Shown here: positions 27,600-35,807 of the stretch, piece after piece | How positions within the stretch are numbered: position 1 is the first letter of the stretch | Layout: every line of letters starts with the position of its first letter | Assembly (NCBI GenBank): GCA_013388435.1 | Contig: JACAFE010000018.1 | Location: forward strand, 77,390 to 119,761 | Length of the DNA: 42,372 bases | Origin: Nitrospirota bacterium | GTDB taxonomy: Bacteria > Nitrospirota > Thermodesulfovibrionia > Thermodesulfovibrionales > SM23-35 | Reading direction: 5' to 3' | Program-made: the position numbers and the translations under genes | The notes under the pieces: generated by a model | Databases searched by the model: none | Told to the model about the DNA's origin: nothing | The model's input: the letters and a program-made list of their open reading frames with translations, nothing else

Positions 27600-28121
27600 A
27601 TGAAAATTAAGGTTCTTTCAGGTTATTTCTTAATAATCATCATTTCTTTTATGCTTCATTATATAAAACCGGGCAGAATGTATTATGGCATTCTTCCTGT
27701 TTTAATGATCGCATATCCTGTTTTTTCAGGTAATAAAATAAGGCTGAATTTCTCCATAAGGGATATTTTGATTGGTTTTTCTATTTCATTTATTATACTT
27801 CTTCCATATCATCTTGTATTTGGTGGAGACATTGAGAGAATTACATTTGCTGAAGTTCTTTTTCAATTTATAGGAGTTGCTTTTCCCGAAGAAGTTTTTT
27901 TCAGGGGATATATTCAGGAATCTTTTAAAAGAAATTTTAAAGCAGTTTTAATAACAAGTCTGCTATTTTCCTTATCACATCTCCCGGAAGCAATGTTTTC
28001 AAATGACTGGATTTCTTTACTTAGCTTTTTTCCGTCTTTGATCATGGGTTGGCTTTATTTAAAAACCGGTAATATTCTGCCGGGTGTGATTTTTCATTTT
28101 TTTGCGAATGTAATATATTAA
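27600..28121 (+). CDS. CPBP-family glutamic intramembrane protease
   Basis: A 173-aa inner-membrane protein with about five helices. All CPBP (CAAX/Abi) motif residues are present: Glu97-Glu98 in FPEEVFFRGY, His127 in FSLSHLPE, and His166 with Asn170 in HFFAN. Family members cleave within or beside transmembrane segments. The MrtX/MrtJ branch processes C-terminal sorting tails (MYXO-CTERM, JDVT-CTERM). The gene is convergent with the subtilase at 28154-30427, with only 32 bp between stops, and that subtilase ends in just such a tail, so it is the likely substrate. Small size also fits the sorting-protease branch. Assignment to that branch is inference; CPBP membership is secure. Confidence 0.86.
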   Translation: MKIKVLSGYFLIIIISFMLHYIKPGRMYYGILPVLMIAYPVFSGNKIRLNFSIRDILIGFSISFIILLPYHLVFGGDIERITFAEVLFQFIGVAFPEEVFFRGYIQESFKRNFKAVLITSLLFSLSHLPEAMFSNDWISLLSFFPSLIMGWLYLKTGNILPGVIFHFFANVIY

Positions 28122-28157
28122 CCAAAATAATGAAGATGCCTGCATCATTTGGGTTAA
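28118..28157. terminator. Shared hairpin covering both convergent stop codons
   Basis: TTAACC (28118-28123) pairs with GGTTAA (28152-28157), AAAT with ATTT and GATGC with GCATC, with a bulge. It includes the TAA of the CPBP gene and the TAA of the subtilase. The right arm GCATCATTTGGGTTAA recurs near 20795 and, inverted, near 40876. Confidence 0.5.
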
Positions 28158-30427
28158 TCGGCTTTTCTTCCTATAATTAACAATATAATTAAAGGAATTA
28201 ATAACACTATTGTATCAGCTAAAGCTGTGGGAGTATTCTGTATGCCACCTATTGAGCAACCACCGCCTCCTCCGCCACCTGAAGATTTTTTTGTAATCGC
28301 ACTTGCTTCATTGGAATAAGAAGATTCACCTATTTCATTATATGCTTTTACACGATAATAATACCTGGTATTTTGTGTAAGTCCTGTATCAGAGTAAGTA
28401 GAGATGTTAGCGCTTGTTGTGCCAATAAGCTCATAATTTCCTGCATCTCCGGTCTTTCTTTCTATCATAAATCCTGTTTCATTATCTGAATTGTCATTCC
28501 ATGATAGATTAATTTGCGTTTTTGAGATTGCAACTGCAGAAAGTCCTGTAGGAGCAGATGGAATTGTGGCGCCCAGTGCTGAAGCAGCATTAAGTCTTCC
28601 GCCGGTAATGGTCTTGCCTGTTAATGATGATATTTTATCTACACCATTCAATATTCTATCCTTGACCTGAGCATAGGTTAATGAAGGATTTGCCGAAAGA
28701 ATTAGACCTGCTGCACCAGAGACAAAAGGAGCTGCCATTGATGTACCATTCCATCCACTCGATTCATATGAATAATTGCTTACAGAAATGGAGTATTTTT
28801 GAAGAACTACATCATCAATATTTATACCTTCGTAGTTTACTAAAGAGTCTGATTTTAGTCCGAATCCAATATAAAATTTGTCGAGTAAATCCGCCGCAGA
28901 TGTTATTTCGTCGGTGTAGTCAGAAACATATGAAGGATTATTTCCGTCTCTGTAATCAGCCCAGTCCCAGAATATACCATCCTGTGAATAATTCATGTAA
29001 AAAAAGTCATTTGTGGTGGTGTCTATATGACCTTTCCATTTGAAATAAAGTCTGTAAAGGTAGTTTTTTTGTGAATTAAATGATGTTTTATATCCTGCCC
29101 ATGAATTGGTATTGCTCAGATAATCTGTTCCGGGGCTATCTTCAAGACTATTAGTGCCATTTATACCAGTACCTTCGGTGATTGCCCATGTGCTCTGGGT
29201 TCCGCCCTTTTCCCATCCGAGCAAAGGCAAAGAACCTGAAGCACTGTCAAAGTTTTCGGAATATAAGATAACCGGGCTGCTATAAGAGAAATGGGGCACT
29301 GTGCTATAAATTGACACACCGGGTGCAGCGAGATGAACATTGGTACTACCGTAATTTGAAAAATAGGCTAATTGATCATTCTGGTCTGTTGCAGCAACAG
29401 AAATAATATTGGGAAGATTATAACTTGCTGGATAAAATGGAGATATATTATTGTTATTGCTTTCATTTCCTGCTGCGGCTATAAAAAGAACATTATGCTG
29501 TTTTGCATAGTTAATGGCTGAATAGACTGTTGCAGAGTAATCATAACCACCCCAGCTCGCATTAATTATTCTTGCGCCATTATCAACAGCGTATTCTATT
29601 GCTTCAGCAGCTCTTGCCACATCACCTGTGCCTGTTACTCCAAGAAATCTGAGCACCATAATTTTTGCAGACCACATCACACCCGAGATGCCTGTATTAT
29701 TATTTCCTTTTGCAGCTATAATTCCTGCCACATGTGTTCCATGCTGATTATAATCTGATGGGTATCCATCATTGTCTATATAATCCCATCCATAAAAATC
29801 ATCTACATATCCATTGTTGTCATCATCAACTCCTGTGCTGCCATTCACTTCAACTGTATTTACCCATATATTGTCTCTTAAATCAGGATGGTCATAGGAA
29901 ACTCCGGAATCGAGAACTGCTATAATGACACTATTAGAACCTTTTGTAACTTCCCATGCTTTTTGTGCGCTTATATCAGCCCCGGGCGTTCCGCCAAACT
30001 GTCCCGTGTTATTTAATCCCCATTGCTGATTATATCCGGGATCATCGGGGATAGCCGCGGTGCGGACTATATAATTGGGTTCAGCGAATTCAACCTCAGG
30101 ATAAGATTTATAATATTCAACAGCATCCTCAACAGAAGTTTCTTCAGGCACTCTGATATGCTGAATTTTTAAGTGTTTAATATCTCCTATCTTCTTTGCA
30201 TTTATATTTTTATGCAACATGTTTATTTTTATTAAAGATGTTCCGTCTTTGAACTTAATGAGTATTTCACCGGGCATGTAATTTTTTAAATTAGTGGGTT
30301 TGAATAATGAATTATTGTTTGAGTTTATATCAAGTTTATTATTAAATGCTATTTCGGTATGATTGATATCCGAACCACATGAAAAAAAACTTAAAAACAT
30401 GATTGCAACCAGTATTATCCTTAGCAT
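28154..30427 (-). CDS. Subtilisin-like serine protease (S8) with lipobox, propeptide, inserted beta domain, FN3 and sorting tail
   Basis: A 757-aa exported protease; ATG 30427 has AGGAGG 5 nt upstream. Order: signal with lipobox FFSC (Cys17); fervidolysin-type propeptide about 52-122 (GEILIKFKDGTS to EVEFAEPNYIVR); S8 domain with Asp173 (AVLDSG), His229 (HGTHVAG), oxyanion Asn321 and Ser563 (NGTSMAAPFVSG). About 160 residues (388-548) interrupt the catalytic domain before Ser563; the sequence (ENFDSASGSLPLLGWEKGG, SLEDSPGTDYLS) resembles MAM/jelly-roll sandwiches. Then FN3 (623-712), a Gly7 run, Cys724, a membrane helix (736-752) and GRKAD. It lies 10 bp after gspN, so it is probably the last gene of the T2SS operon and its dedicated substrate. 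The tail suggests processing by the neighbouring CPBP protease. Confidence 0.94.
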   Translation of the reverse strand: MLRIILVAIMFLSFFSCGSDINHTEIAFNNKLDINSNNNSLFKPTNLKNYMPGEILIKFKDGTSLIKINMLHKNINAKKIGDIKHLKIQHIRVPEETSVEDAVEYYKSYPEVEFAEPNYIVRTAAIPDDPGYNQQWGLNNTGQFGGTPGADISAQKAWEVTKGSNSVIIAVLDSGVSYDHPDLRDNIWVNTVEVNGSTGVDDDNNGYVDDFYGWDYIDNDGYPSDYNQHGTHVAGIIAAKGNNNTGISGVMWSAKIMVLRFLGVTGTGDVARAAEAIEYAVDNGARIINASWGGYDYSATVYSAINYAKQHNVLFIAAAGNESNNNNISPFYPASYNLPNIISVAATDQNDQLAYFSNYGSTNVHLAAPGVSIYSTVPHFSYSSPVILYSENFDSASGSLPLLGWEKGGTQSTWAITEGTGINGTNSLEDSPGTDYLSNTNSWAGYKTSFNSQKNYLYRLYFKWKGHIDTTTNDFFYMNYSQDGIFWDWADYRDGNNPSYVSDYTDEITSAADLLDKFYIGFGLKSDSLVNYEGINIDDVVLQKYSISVSNYSYESSGWNGTSMAAPFVSGAAGLILSANPSLTYAQVKDRILNGVDKISSLTGKTITGGRLNAASALGATIPSAPTGLSAVAISKTQINLSWNDNSDNETGFMIERKTGDAGNYELIGTTSANISTYSDTGLTQNTRYYYRVKAYNEIGESSYSNEASAITKKSSGGGGGGGCSIGGIQNTPTALADTIVLLIPLIILLIIGRKAD

Positions 30428-30437
30428 AAATCCTCCT

Positions 30438-31238
30438 TTAAATTGGGAACTCACCTTTTAATGGAATTAAATAATAACCCGGGGATACCCTGTATTGTTC
30501 GAGTCCTGCAAACAAAAGATGATTGTCAGTGAAATTTTTATCAGGCATTATTTCAAGAGTTGCATCCGCGATATAATCTTTTACGCAACCTCTTAATCTT
30601 GCATATACATTTCTCCCGTCAAATGAAACAGATTCTATATTAATTAAATTGTTATTGATATTAATTGCTCCGGACATTGAATGGAAAAAACTTGCTGGCG
30701 TTTTAATTCCTGATATCTCAATATCTTCAAGTGATAGATTTCTGGAAATAAATTCAATATGTGATTCGCTGTTATTAAAAATAAGTGAACCCGATATATT
30801 TCCCGAGCCTTTTATTTTTCTTTTTCCTAAAAAAGACAGAGCTGTTAAATCCAGATCTTTAAACTCGAGTTTACCGTTCGTGTTTTTTTTCGATAAACTT
30901 ATAAATCCTTTGATTTTTCCTTTTTTAGAATCTGCCTCAACTGACATATCAAGATTCTTTACTAGAAGTTTAAAAGGATTTATTCTTGAATTTATGTTAT
31001 TCAGAGTCATTATTTCTTCCTGCCCGGACTTTATAATAACTTCGTCAATGAATAAATCATAAAGAAAACCCTTCTTGAATCCTCTGATTTCAATTTCTAA
31101 AAAATGATTTTCAGCAGCATCTTTCATAATATTCATTATCGTTGATTCTGAGAATACGAACCATAGTGCCCAAAAAATAAATGGGAGAATAAATATAAAA
31201 GCGAAGCATATTCTGAAATTTGCTTTTGTATTTGTCAC
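30438..31238 (-). CDS. gspN: Type II secretion system protein N
   Basis: A 266-aa protein with one N-terminal membrane helix (ICFAFIFILPFIFWALWFVF) and a long beta-repeat periplasmic region (DLFIDEVIIKSGQEEIMTLN, GKIKGFISL, GSGNISGSLIF), as in the GspN/AsmA-like beta-barrel-groove proteins. It starts at GTG 31238, overlapping the gspM stop by 4 nt (GTGA). GspN is present in only part of T2SSs and is not always essential; its role at the outer-membrane side of the machine is unclear. Position after gspM and before the substrate protease supports the call. Confidence 0.8.
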   Translation of the reverse strand: MTNTKANFRICFAFIFILPFIFWALWFVFSESTIMNIMKDAAENHFLEIEIRGFKKGFLYDLFIDEVIIKSGQEEIMTLNNINSRINPFKLLVKNLDMSVEADSKKGKIKGFISLSKKNTNGKLEFKDLDLTALSFLGKRKIKGSGNISGSLIFNNSESHIEFISRNLSLEDIEISGIKTPASFFHSMSGAININNNLINIESVSFDGRNVYARLRGCVKDYIADATLEIMPDKNFTDNHLLFAGLEQYRVSPGYYLIPLKGEFPI

Positions 31239-31741
31239 TTTTGCCTTATGTATGAAATAACCATATTTATATTGAGAAGTTGTGGATTTTCAAAATCTTT
31301 TTTTATAGTAATCTTTTTAATTGATAGAAGAGAAGGAGAATTTTCGATTCTGTATAATATATTCAGCAATTCATTCATAGATGCTTTTTCCACAGAAATT
31401 TCGGTTGCTTCTTCAATACTGTCAATTGTCTGATTGCTCCCAGAGTTTTTAATACTTTTCAACTTATTTTTTAATCCCATTGATGAAAATATCTCGTCGA
31501 GAATTTGAATTATTCCAGCAGCTTTCCCTGTTCTTTTCTTTGATTCATAAAAACTTACTCTCTGGTTAAGATATGATATTTTATTTTTTATTCCTGTGAT
31601 TTCTTTCTGCTGCGCCTGCAGATTCATTAGTTCCTTCCTGTCATTATTTAGTTGTTTAAGCCCTGATATTATTAATATTGACAAAACTATAATAAAAACT
31701 GCGGGATAGAGAATCTTTTTATTGTTTAATATCTTACTCAA
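31235..31741 (-). CDS. gspM: Type II secretion system protein M
   Basis: A 168-aa inner-membrane protein. I choose the TTG at 31741, not a farther upstream ATG, because GGAG lies 7 nt before it and it overlaps the gspL stop by only 8 nt, while the upstream extension is Cys/Arg-rich and unlike the family. A transmembrane helix (YPAVFIIVLSILIISGL) is followed by a coiled-coil (LNNDRKELMNLQAQQKEITG) and a ferredoxin-like domain ending INMVISYIRQK. GspM pairs with GspL in the inner-membrane platform. Its end overlaps gspN by 4 nt. Confidence 0.84.
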   Translation of the reverse strand: MSKILNNKKILYPAVFIIVLSILIISGLKQLNNDRKELMNLQAQQKEITGIKNKISYLNQRVSFYESKKRTGKAAGIIQILDEIFSSMGLKNKLKSIKNSGSNQTIDSIEEATEISVEKASMNELLNILYRIENSPSLLSIKKITIKKDFENPQLLNINMVISYIRQK

Positions 31742-32792
31742 GTTTTTTCTCCTGTGCTGTAATCGTAAAAAGCATCTTATTCTGCAATGAAGATTTAGAG
31801 TCTGAAATAACAACGTTTTCAAAATTGCGAGACAAACTGTCTTTTATTTGTTGAATATCATTAAGATTATCTGCCTCTCCTTTGAGCGTAAGGTTTCCTT
31901 TCTCAATTATTAACTCATTGAAAATTGCGGACCTGCGTTCCAATTGCGAAAGGAGTCTGAGAGTATTCAGGCAGGATATGCCGGATAAATAGCTGTTTCT
32001 GTCAATAAGCTCTTTAAAATGGGACTGTAGTTTATAATATTCATTAACCACATTTTTTTCTTGAGGGTAAAGTTCGAGATATTGTTTTCTTATTTCTTTT
32101 TTTATATTCGAGATTTCACTTCTTGTGGTATATAAATGAAAAATAATATCAGCGGATATTGTGAAAAAAATAAGAAGCAAAAGGATTGATGCAATTTTCA
32201 ATCCCTTTTTCGTCTCCTCTAAATGCTGTTTGAAAACAAATTCTCCTTTGCTTAGATTTATTGAAGGGTTGATAATTTCCTCAATTGCGTATTTAATTCT
32301 TTGGGCATCATCAATATTGACAGGATTTATAAGTTTTTCAGTCGAAAATTCATTTAATACACTCCTTAGTTCAATGGAAGTTATCAAGGATGGGGTTAAT
32401 GATGAAGCTTTTAAATCAGAAAGAGTCCTGCCTAAAATAAGTTTTTCGATATAAACAGCAAGGACTTTATATTTGTTATCGGTTTTATTGAGAACTACAG
32501 CATCCATTATAACTTTATCAGAACCGCCGAGTATCATGCCTTCAAGTTCAAATGGTAAAACCTCGAGTATTCTTTCTTTATCTCTAAAGGGCAGTTCAAG
32601 CACCCTGAAATTAAGCATATTGATGGGAAGACTTATATTCACATCAATATTACCGGAGTTTTTAATTCCAAAATCATAATTTCCTGCTTCATTAACAACT
32701 TTTGTTTCTACATGTTCAAATCTGCCATGTTCAATCGAAAATAAATAGCATCTTGTTTCGTCATTCTTAATATCAATGAAAAGAGACTTCAT
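31734..32792 (-). CDS. gspL: Type II secretion system protein L
   Basis: A 352-aa bitopic protein: an actin-like cytoplasmic domain (about 1-200, with LPFRDKERILEVLPFELEGM, the usual GspL/PilM stretch), a transmembrane helix about 203-222 (IASILLLLIFFTISADIIF), then a coiled-coil and a ferredoxin-like periplasmic domain. The cytoplasmic part should bind the ATPase GspE and the periplasmic part GspM. ATG 32792 overlaps the gspK stop by 1 nt (TAATG). Confidence 0.87.
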   Translation of the reverse strand: MKSLFIDIKNDETRCYLFSIEHGRFEHVETKVVNEAGNYDFGIKNSGNIDVNISLPINMLNFRVLELPFRDKERILEVLPFELEGMILGGSDKVIMDAVVLNKTDNKYKVLAVYIEKLILGRTLSDLKASSLTPSLITSIELRSVLNEFSTEKLINPVNIDDAQRIKYAIEEIINPSINLSKGEFVFKQHLEETKKGLKIASILLLLIFFTISADIIFHLYTTRSEISNIKKEIRKQYLELYPQEKNVVNEYYKLQSHFKELIDRNSYLSGISCLNTLRLLSQLERRSAIFNELIIEKGNLTLKGEADNLNDIQQIKDSLSRNFENVVISDSKSSLQNKMLFTITAQEKKLE

Positions 32793-33691
32793 TAATATTC
32801 TCTCCAGTATTCTATTCTGCCTTTATCTTTATTCAATACGATATCTATTATCCTTTTTATATTTCCATTTGATGCAATGGCGTGTATTGAGAATATTGAT
32901 GCTTTATCTGTTATTTGATTTGCAGAAAAAGAGGTTCCAGCTTCTAAATTAAAGTCATGATAGGTTTCAAAGGACTTTGCTTTTCTCCTCTGTATTAAGA
33001 TATTTGCTTTATCTTTTGTTACAGGGAATATTCCTTTACCTTGATCGAAAAGGCTCATTAAAACAAACTCTCCTGCAGTATTGATATTGATAATAAGATT
33101 ATCACGGGTTCCATAAACAGTAACATATGGTGATAATTTATCATAATCACTTCTGTTTATTCCATTAATCAACAGCAGTTCATCCACACTACTTAGAATG
33201 CTATTTTTCGTCATGTTTTCTGAACCTGTTACACACGGAGTAGTATCAATATCTATCCAGTCCACAACTCTGTCCGCAATTGTTTTGTCTAAAGACAATA
33301 ATTCGAGAAGTTTCTGGAACGATTTATAAGCTGTTACATTAATAGTTCTTCCATCAGGATATACAAGACTATTAAGATTAATTTTTCCTGTCTCGTCTTC
33401 TATTTTTATTATTATTTCTCCGTTAAAATTTTCAGAAGGTTCCTTAAAAGACATATCTACTGTATCAGTGAATTTATCATTCAAATTTTTTATATATCTT
33501 ACTGCCAGATTTATGCCTGATTTCGCAAGGAGTGAAAGTCTCTGGCTGTCACGCCAGTTATAAAGATCATTGGTTCCAGTATAAACTCTATACGAAAACT
33601 CAACTACCATTGCTGTTAATAAAGCAAGCACAAGCAGGACAATTACAAGAGCAATGCCTTTCTGGTTTTTGAACTTAAATTGATTTGCCAT
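32792..33691 (-). CDS. gspK: Type II secretion minor pseudopilin K
   Basis: A 299-aa minor pseudopilin. The short leader NQKG is followed by IALVIVLLVLALLTAMVVEF without Glu at position +5, the characteristic GspK exception. Downstream features are DLYNWRDSQRLSLLAKSGIN, DETGKINLNSL and VVDWIDIDTTP with the family's alpha-helical insert. GspK caps the pseudopilus with GspI and GspJ. It overlaps gspJ by 17 nt and gspL by 1 nt. Confidence 0.93.
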   Translation of the reverse strand: MANQFKFKNQKGIALVIVLLVLALLTAMVVEFSYRVYTGTNDLYNWRDSQRLSLLAKSGINLAVRYIKNLNDKFTDTVDMSFKEPSENFNGEIIIKIEDETGKINLNSLVYPDGRTINVTAYKSFQKLLELLSLDKTIADRVVDWIDIDTTPCVTGSENMTKNSILSSVDELLLINGINRSDYDKLSPYVTVYGTRDNLIININTAGEFVLMSLFDQGKGIFPVTKDKANILIQRRKAKSFETYHDFNLEAGTSFSANQITDKASIFSIHAIASNGNIKRIIDIVLNKDKGRIEYWREY

Positions 33692-34283
33692 ACATTGGTT
33701 TTGCGATATCTGTAAGAATTATTTCCCTGTCTTTTATCTTAAATACCATGCTTATTCTTATTTGTTCAGGTGACTTATTATTGATTTCCGTATCCCATGT
33801 CTTTACCCATTTATTCTCAAATTTAGCTTCGAGAGAGAATCCTTCGATCCCTTCAATTAGATCCGCAGTGTTTTCAGGTTCATCCTGTGAGCCTGATTCA
33901 ACATTTTTGTAAAGCGTCAATCTACCGTCTTTTTCTACAACATAATATGAAAGTCTTGAAAGGCCGGGCTTTAATGATGAAAATGTTGTAAAAATAATTT
34001 GAGAAGCAGGCTTCCCATAATAATCCTTATCTTTTATTTTTATTTGTGTATCTTTTATTCTCTCGTCAAAGACTGCTGATTCAAGCTCACACCTTATGAT
34101 TTCAATAGTTTTTCTCGCTTCCTGTAGTCTTGTTATAGATTCATCCGAATTTTCTGTTGCCCTCTGAAGCAAAAAAAATGTGCCGTAAGTTACCACAAGA
34201 ATTATTGATAGTATAGCAATAGCAACAAGAACTTCAATTAAAGTAAAGCCATTAATTGATTTTTTATTTAAGAATATATTCAT
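33675..34283 (-). CDS. gspJ: Type II secretion minor pseudopilin J
   Basis: A 202-aa pseudopilin with leader MNIFLNKKSING followed by FTLIEVLVAIAILSIILVV; the prepilin peptidase site is Gly-Phe and Glu+5 is present. The globular part has LQEARKTIEIIRCELESAV and several beta strands consistent with GspJ, which forms the pseudopilus tip with GspI and GspK. The start lies inside the last 20 nt of gspI. Confidence 0.88.
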   Translation of the reverse strand: MNIFLNKKSINGFTLIEVLVAIAILSIILVVTYGTFFLLQRATENSDESITRLQEARKTIEIIRCELESAVFDERIKDTQIKIKDKDYYGKPASQIIFTTFSSLKPGLSRLSYYVVEKDGRLTLYKNVESGSQDEPENTADLIEGIEGFSLEAKFENKWVKTWDTEINNKSPEQIRISMVFKIKDREIILTDIAKPMYGKSI

Positions 34284-34620
34284 TGAGTTTAATTTCTTCC
34301 CTTCCAGATCTGATTGTCACAATAAATTCGGAAATTCCGGGATATGGAGAATCCTGTACAATCGTCTCAAAAGAGTATTGTTCATATGGTTTTTCGAAGA
34401 CCCCTTTTTTATTTTCCGGATTGCTTTCCATTTCGGATAAGATTTTCTTCGCAAGCATGGTGCCAATTGTGACTGTCTCCTGTTTCTCCACTATACCGAG
34501 ATGGTAATTTACAGTGTAAATCAGGGTGACAAGCAAACCACTGATTATTGCGAGAGATATTAAGACTTCAAGAAGCGTAAAACCCTTTTCCTGACAACAA
34601 TAATTTCTAAGCCATAACAT
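34264..34620 (-). CDS. gspI: Type II secretion minor pseudopilin I
   Basis: A 118-aa pseudopilin with cleavage site EKG-FTLLEVLISLAIISG and Glu+5. After the N-terminal helix come VEKQETVTIGTMLAKKIL and YEQYSFETIVQDSPYPG, matching the small GspI fold. It nucleates the tip complex with GspJ and GspK. One nucleotide separates it from gspH; it overlaps gspJ by 20 nt. Confidence 0.87.
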   Translation of the reverse strand: MLWLRNYCCQEKGFTLLEVLISLAIISGLLVTLIYTVNYHLGIVEKQETVTIGTMLAKKILSEMESNPENKKGVFEKPYEQYSFETIVQDSPYPGISEFIVTIRSGREEIKLNEYILK

Positions 34621-34621
34621 T

Positions 34622-35065
34622 TTAATTATAAATTTTTATTTTTCCATTAAGATGATTAAGTGAAACTATAAAATTTTTATCGTCTTTATTCAAATGTACA
34701 ATAATATTCTGCTGAATTCCTGTTGGAGGAAAGAATAATGTTAGTTCCCCTTTGTTAACCAGTCCGTTTGATTGGGTCTCAACTCCTGAAATATTTTCGA
34801 ATTTCTTTTTTCTTTCTCCTTCTTTTTCATTCCATATGAGAAGGTGTTCATCAAAGTTAAAGACAATCGAAAAAGTCTCTTTTGAAGAGGAAGCACTTTC
34901 ATTTAGATACTTTAATATAGAACCAATTTCACGAGCTTCGGATTTTAATTTATTTTCGCCGAAAATATCAAAAGAAGGAAATATAATTGCAGCCATCAGA
35001 GAGACAATAAACAATACAGTAATAAGCTCAATTAAAGTAACGCCCTTATAATTGTTATTTTCCAT
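34622..35065 (-). CDS. gspH: Type II secretion minor pseudopilin H
   Basis: A 147-aa pseudopilin. The N-terminus YKG-VTLIELITVLFIVSLMAA has the cleavage site and Glu+5, with Val instead of Phe at +1. SEAREIGSILKYLNESASSS and FFPPTGIQQNIIVHL are typical of the GspH/FimT family. It links the tip complex to the GspG fibre. It lies 33 bp after gspG and has no clear ribosome site. Confidence 0.86.
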   Translation of the reverse strand: MENNNYKGVTLIELITVLFIVSLMAAIIFPSFDIFGENKLKSEAREIGSILKYLNESASSSKETFSIVFNFDEHLLIWNEKEGERKKKFENISGVETQSNGLVNKGELTLFFPPTGIQQNIIVHLNKDDKNFIVSLNHLNGKIKIYN

Positions 35066-35098
35066 AAAATAAAAACAAAAAGTTATTATAATGAGTTA

Positions 35099-35560
35099 TC
35101 ACTTCATATCCCAGTTTCTTATATCAGCATCCTTTCCTTCTCCACCTTCTTTTCCATCTGCTCCAAAACTTACTATATCAAAATCTCCATGAAGACCCGG
35201 ACACAAATAAAGATATGGATTGCCCCACGGGTCATCAGGAATGCTTTTTTGTTCAAGATAGCCACCCTGTCTGTATTTTTGAGGTATTCTGCCTGTTGTG
35301 GGTTGTTCAATGAGCGCCTGTAATCCCTGGGATGTTTCAGGGTAAAAACCATTATCAAGTTTATACAATTTAAGAGCTGTCTCAAAGTTTCTTATCTGAA
35401 TCTTTGCATCAGCAATTCTTGCATCATCAGTCCTGCCAATAATCTTTGGAGCAACTATTGCAGCAAGAAGTCCGAGTATGAATACGACTACAATTATTTC
35501 AAGCAATGTAAAACCTTTTTCAGTGTTGATAAGAAAATTACAGAATCCTGTTTTTTTCAT
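35099..35560 (-). CDS. gspG: Type II secretion major pseudopilin G
   Basis: A 153-aa major pseudopilin. Cleavage at EKG-FTLLEIIVVVFILGLLAA, then PKIIGRTDDARIADAKIQI and LKLYKLDNGFYPETSQGLQA. The C-terminal DPWGNPYLYLCPG and FGADGKEGGEGKDADI (calcium-binding loop) are diagnostic of GspG. It polymerises into the pseudopilus that pushes substrates through the secretin. ATG 35560 follows AGGAGG by 8 nt. A 247-bp gap with a small palindrome separates it from gspF, which could allow separate expression of this abundant subunit. Confidence 0.96.
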   Translation of the reverse strand: MKKTGFCNFLINTEKGFTLLEIIVVVFILGLLAAIVAPKIIGRTDDARIADAKIQIRNFETALKLYKLDNGFYPETSQGLQALIEQPTTGRIPQKYRQGGYLEQKSIPDDPWGNPYLYLCPGLHGDFDIVSFGADGKEGGEGKDADIRNWDMK

Positions 35561-35601
35561 TTATTATCCTCCTATTAAAAATCTCCGTATTGTCAAAACT
35601 T

Positions 35602-35644
35602 AACCACAGAGAACAAAGGGAAAAACTCTATGCCTTCTGTGGTT
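35602..35644. repeat. Palindrome AACCACAGA/TCTGTGGTT in the gspF-gspG gap
   Basis: AACCACAGA (35602-35610) pairs with TCTGTGGTT (35636-35644) across a 25-nt loop. The ACCACAGAG-type sequence is a common intergenic repeat of environmental bacteria. It lies about 40 nt upstream of gspG on the minus strand and could also act as a processing site that raises gspG over the upstream genes. Confidence 0.55.
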
Positions 35645-35807
35645 TCATATTCTCTCCTCTTTTTTCATGAAACTTTTGATATTACCAAGAATCTTTTTTA
35701 CTTCTTGTGTCATTCTCTGGACTGACCCATTAAAGTTTAAATGGATTTTCTGAGCGAGTCATGTAATGACATAGAAATAGATAGAAAAATTGAAAATAGG
35801 TCTTCCA

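Noticed and set aside
31742-31822. Upstream ATG at 31822 as gspM start
   Set aside because: The added 27 residues are antisense-like, Cys/Arg-rich and overlap gspL deeply; the TTG at 31741 has a proper GGAG spacing.
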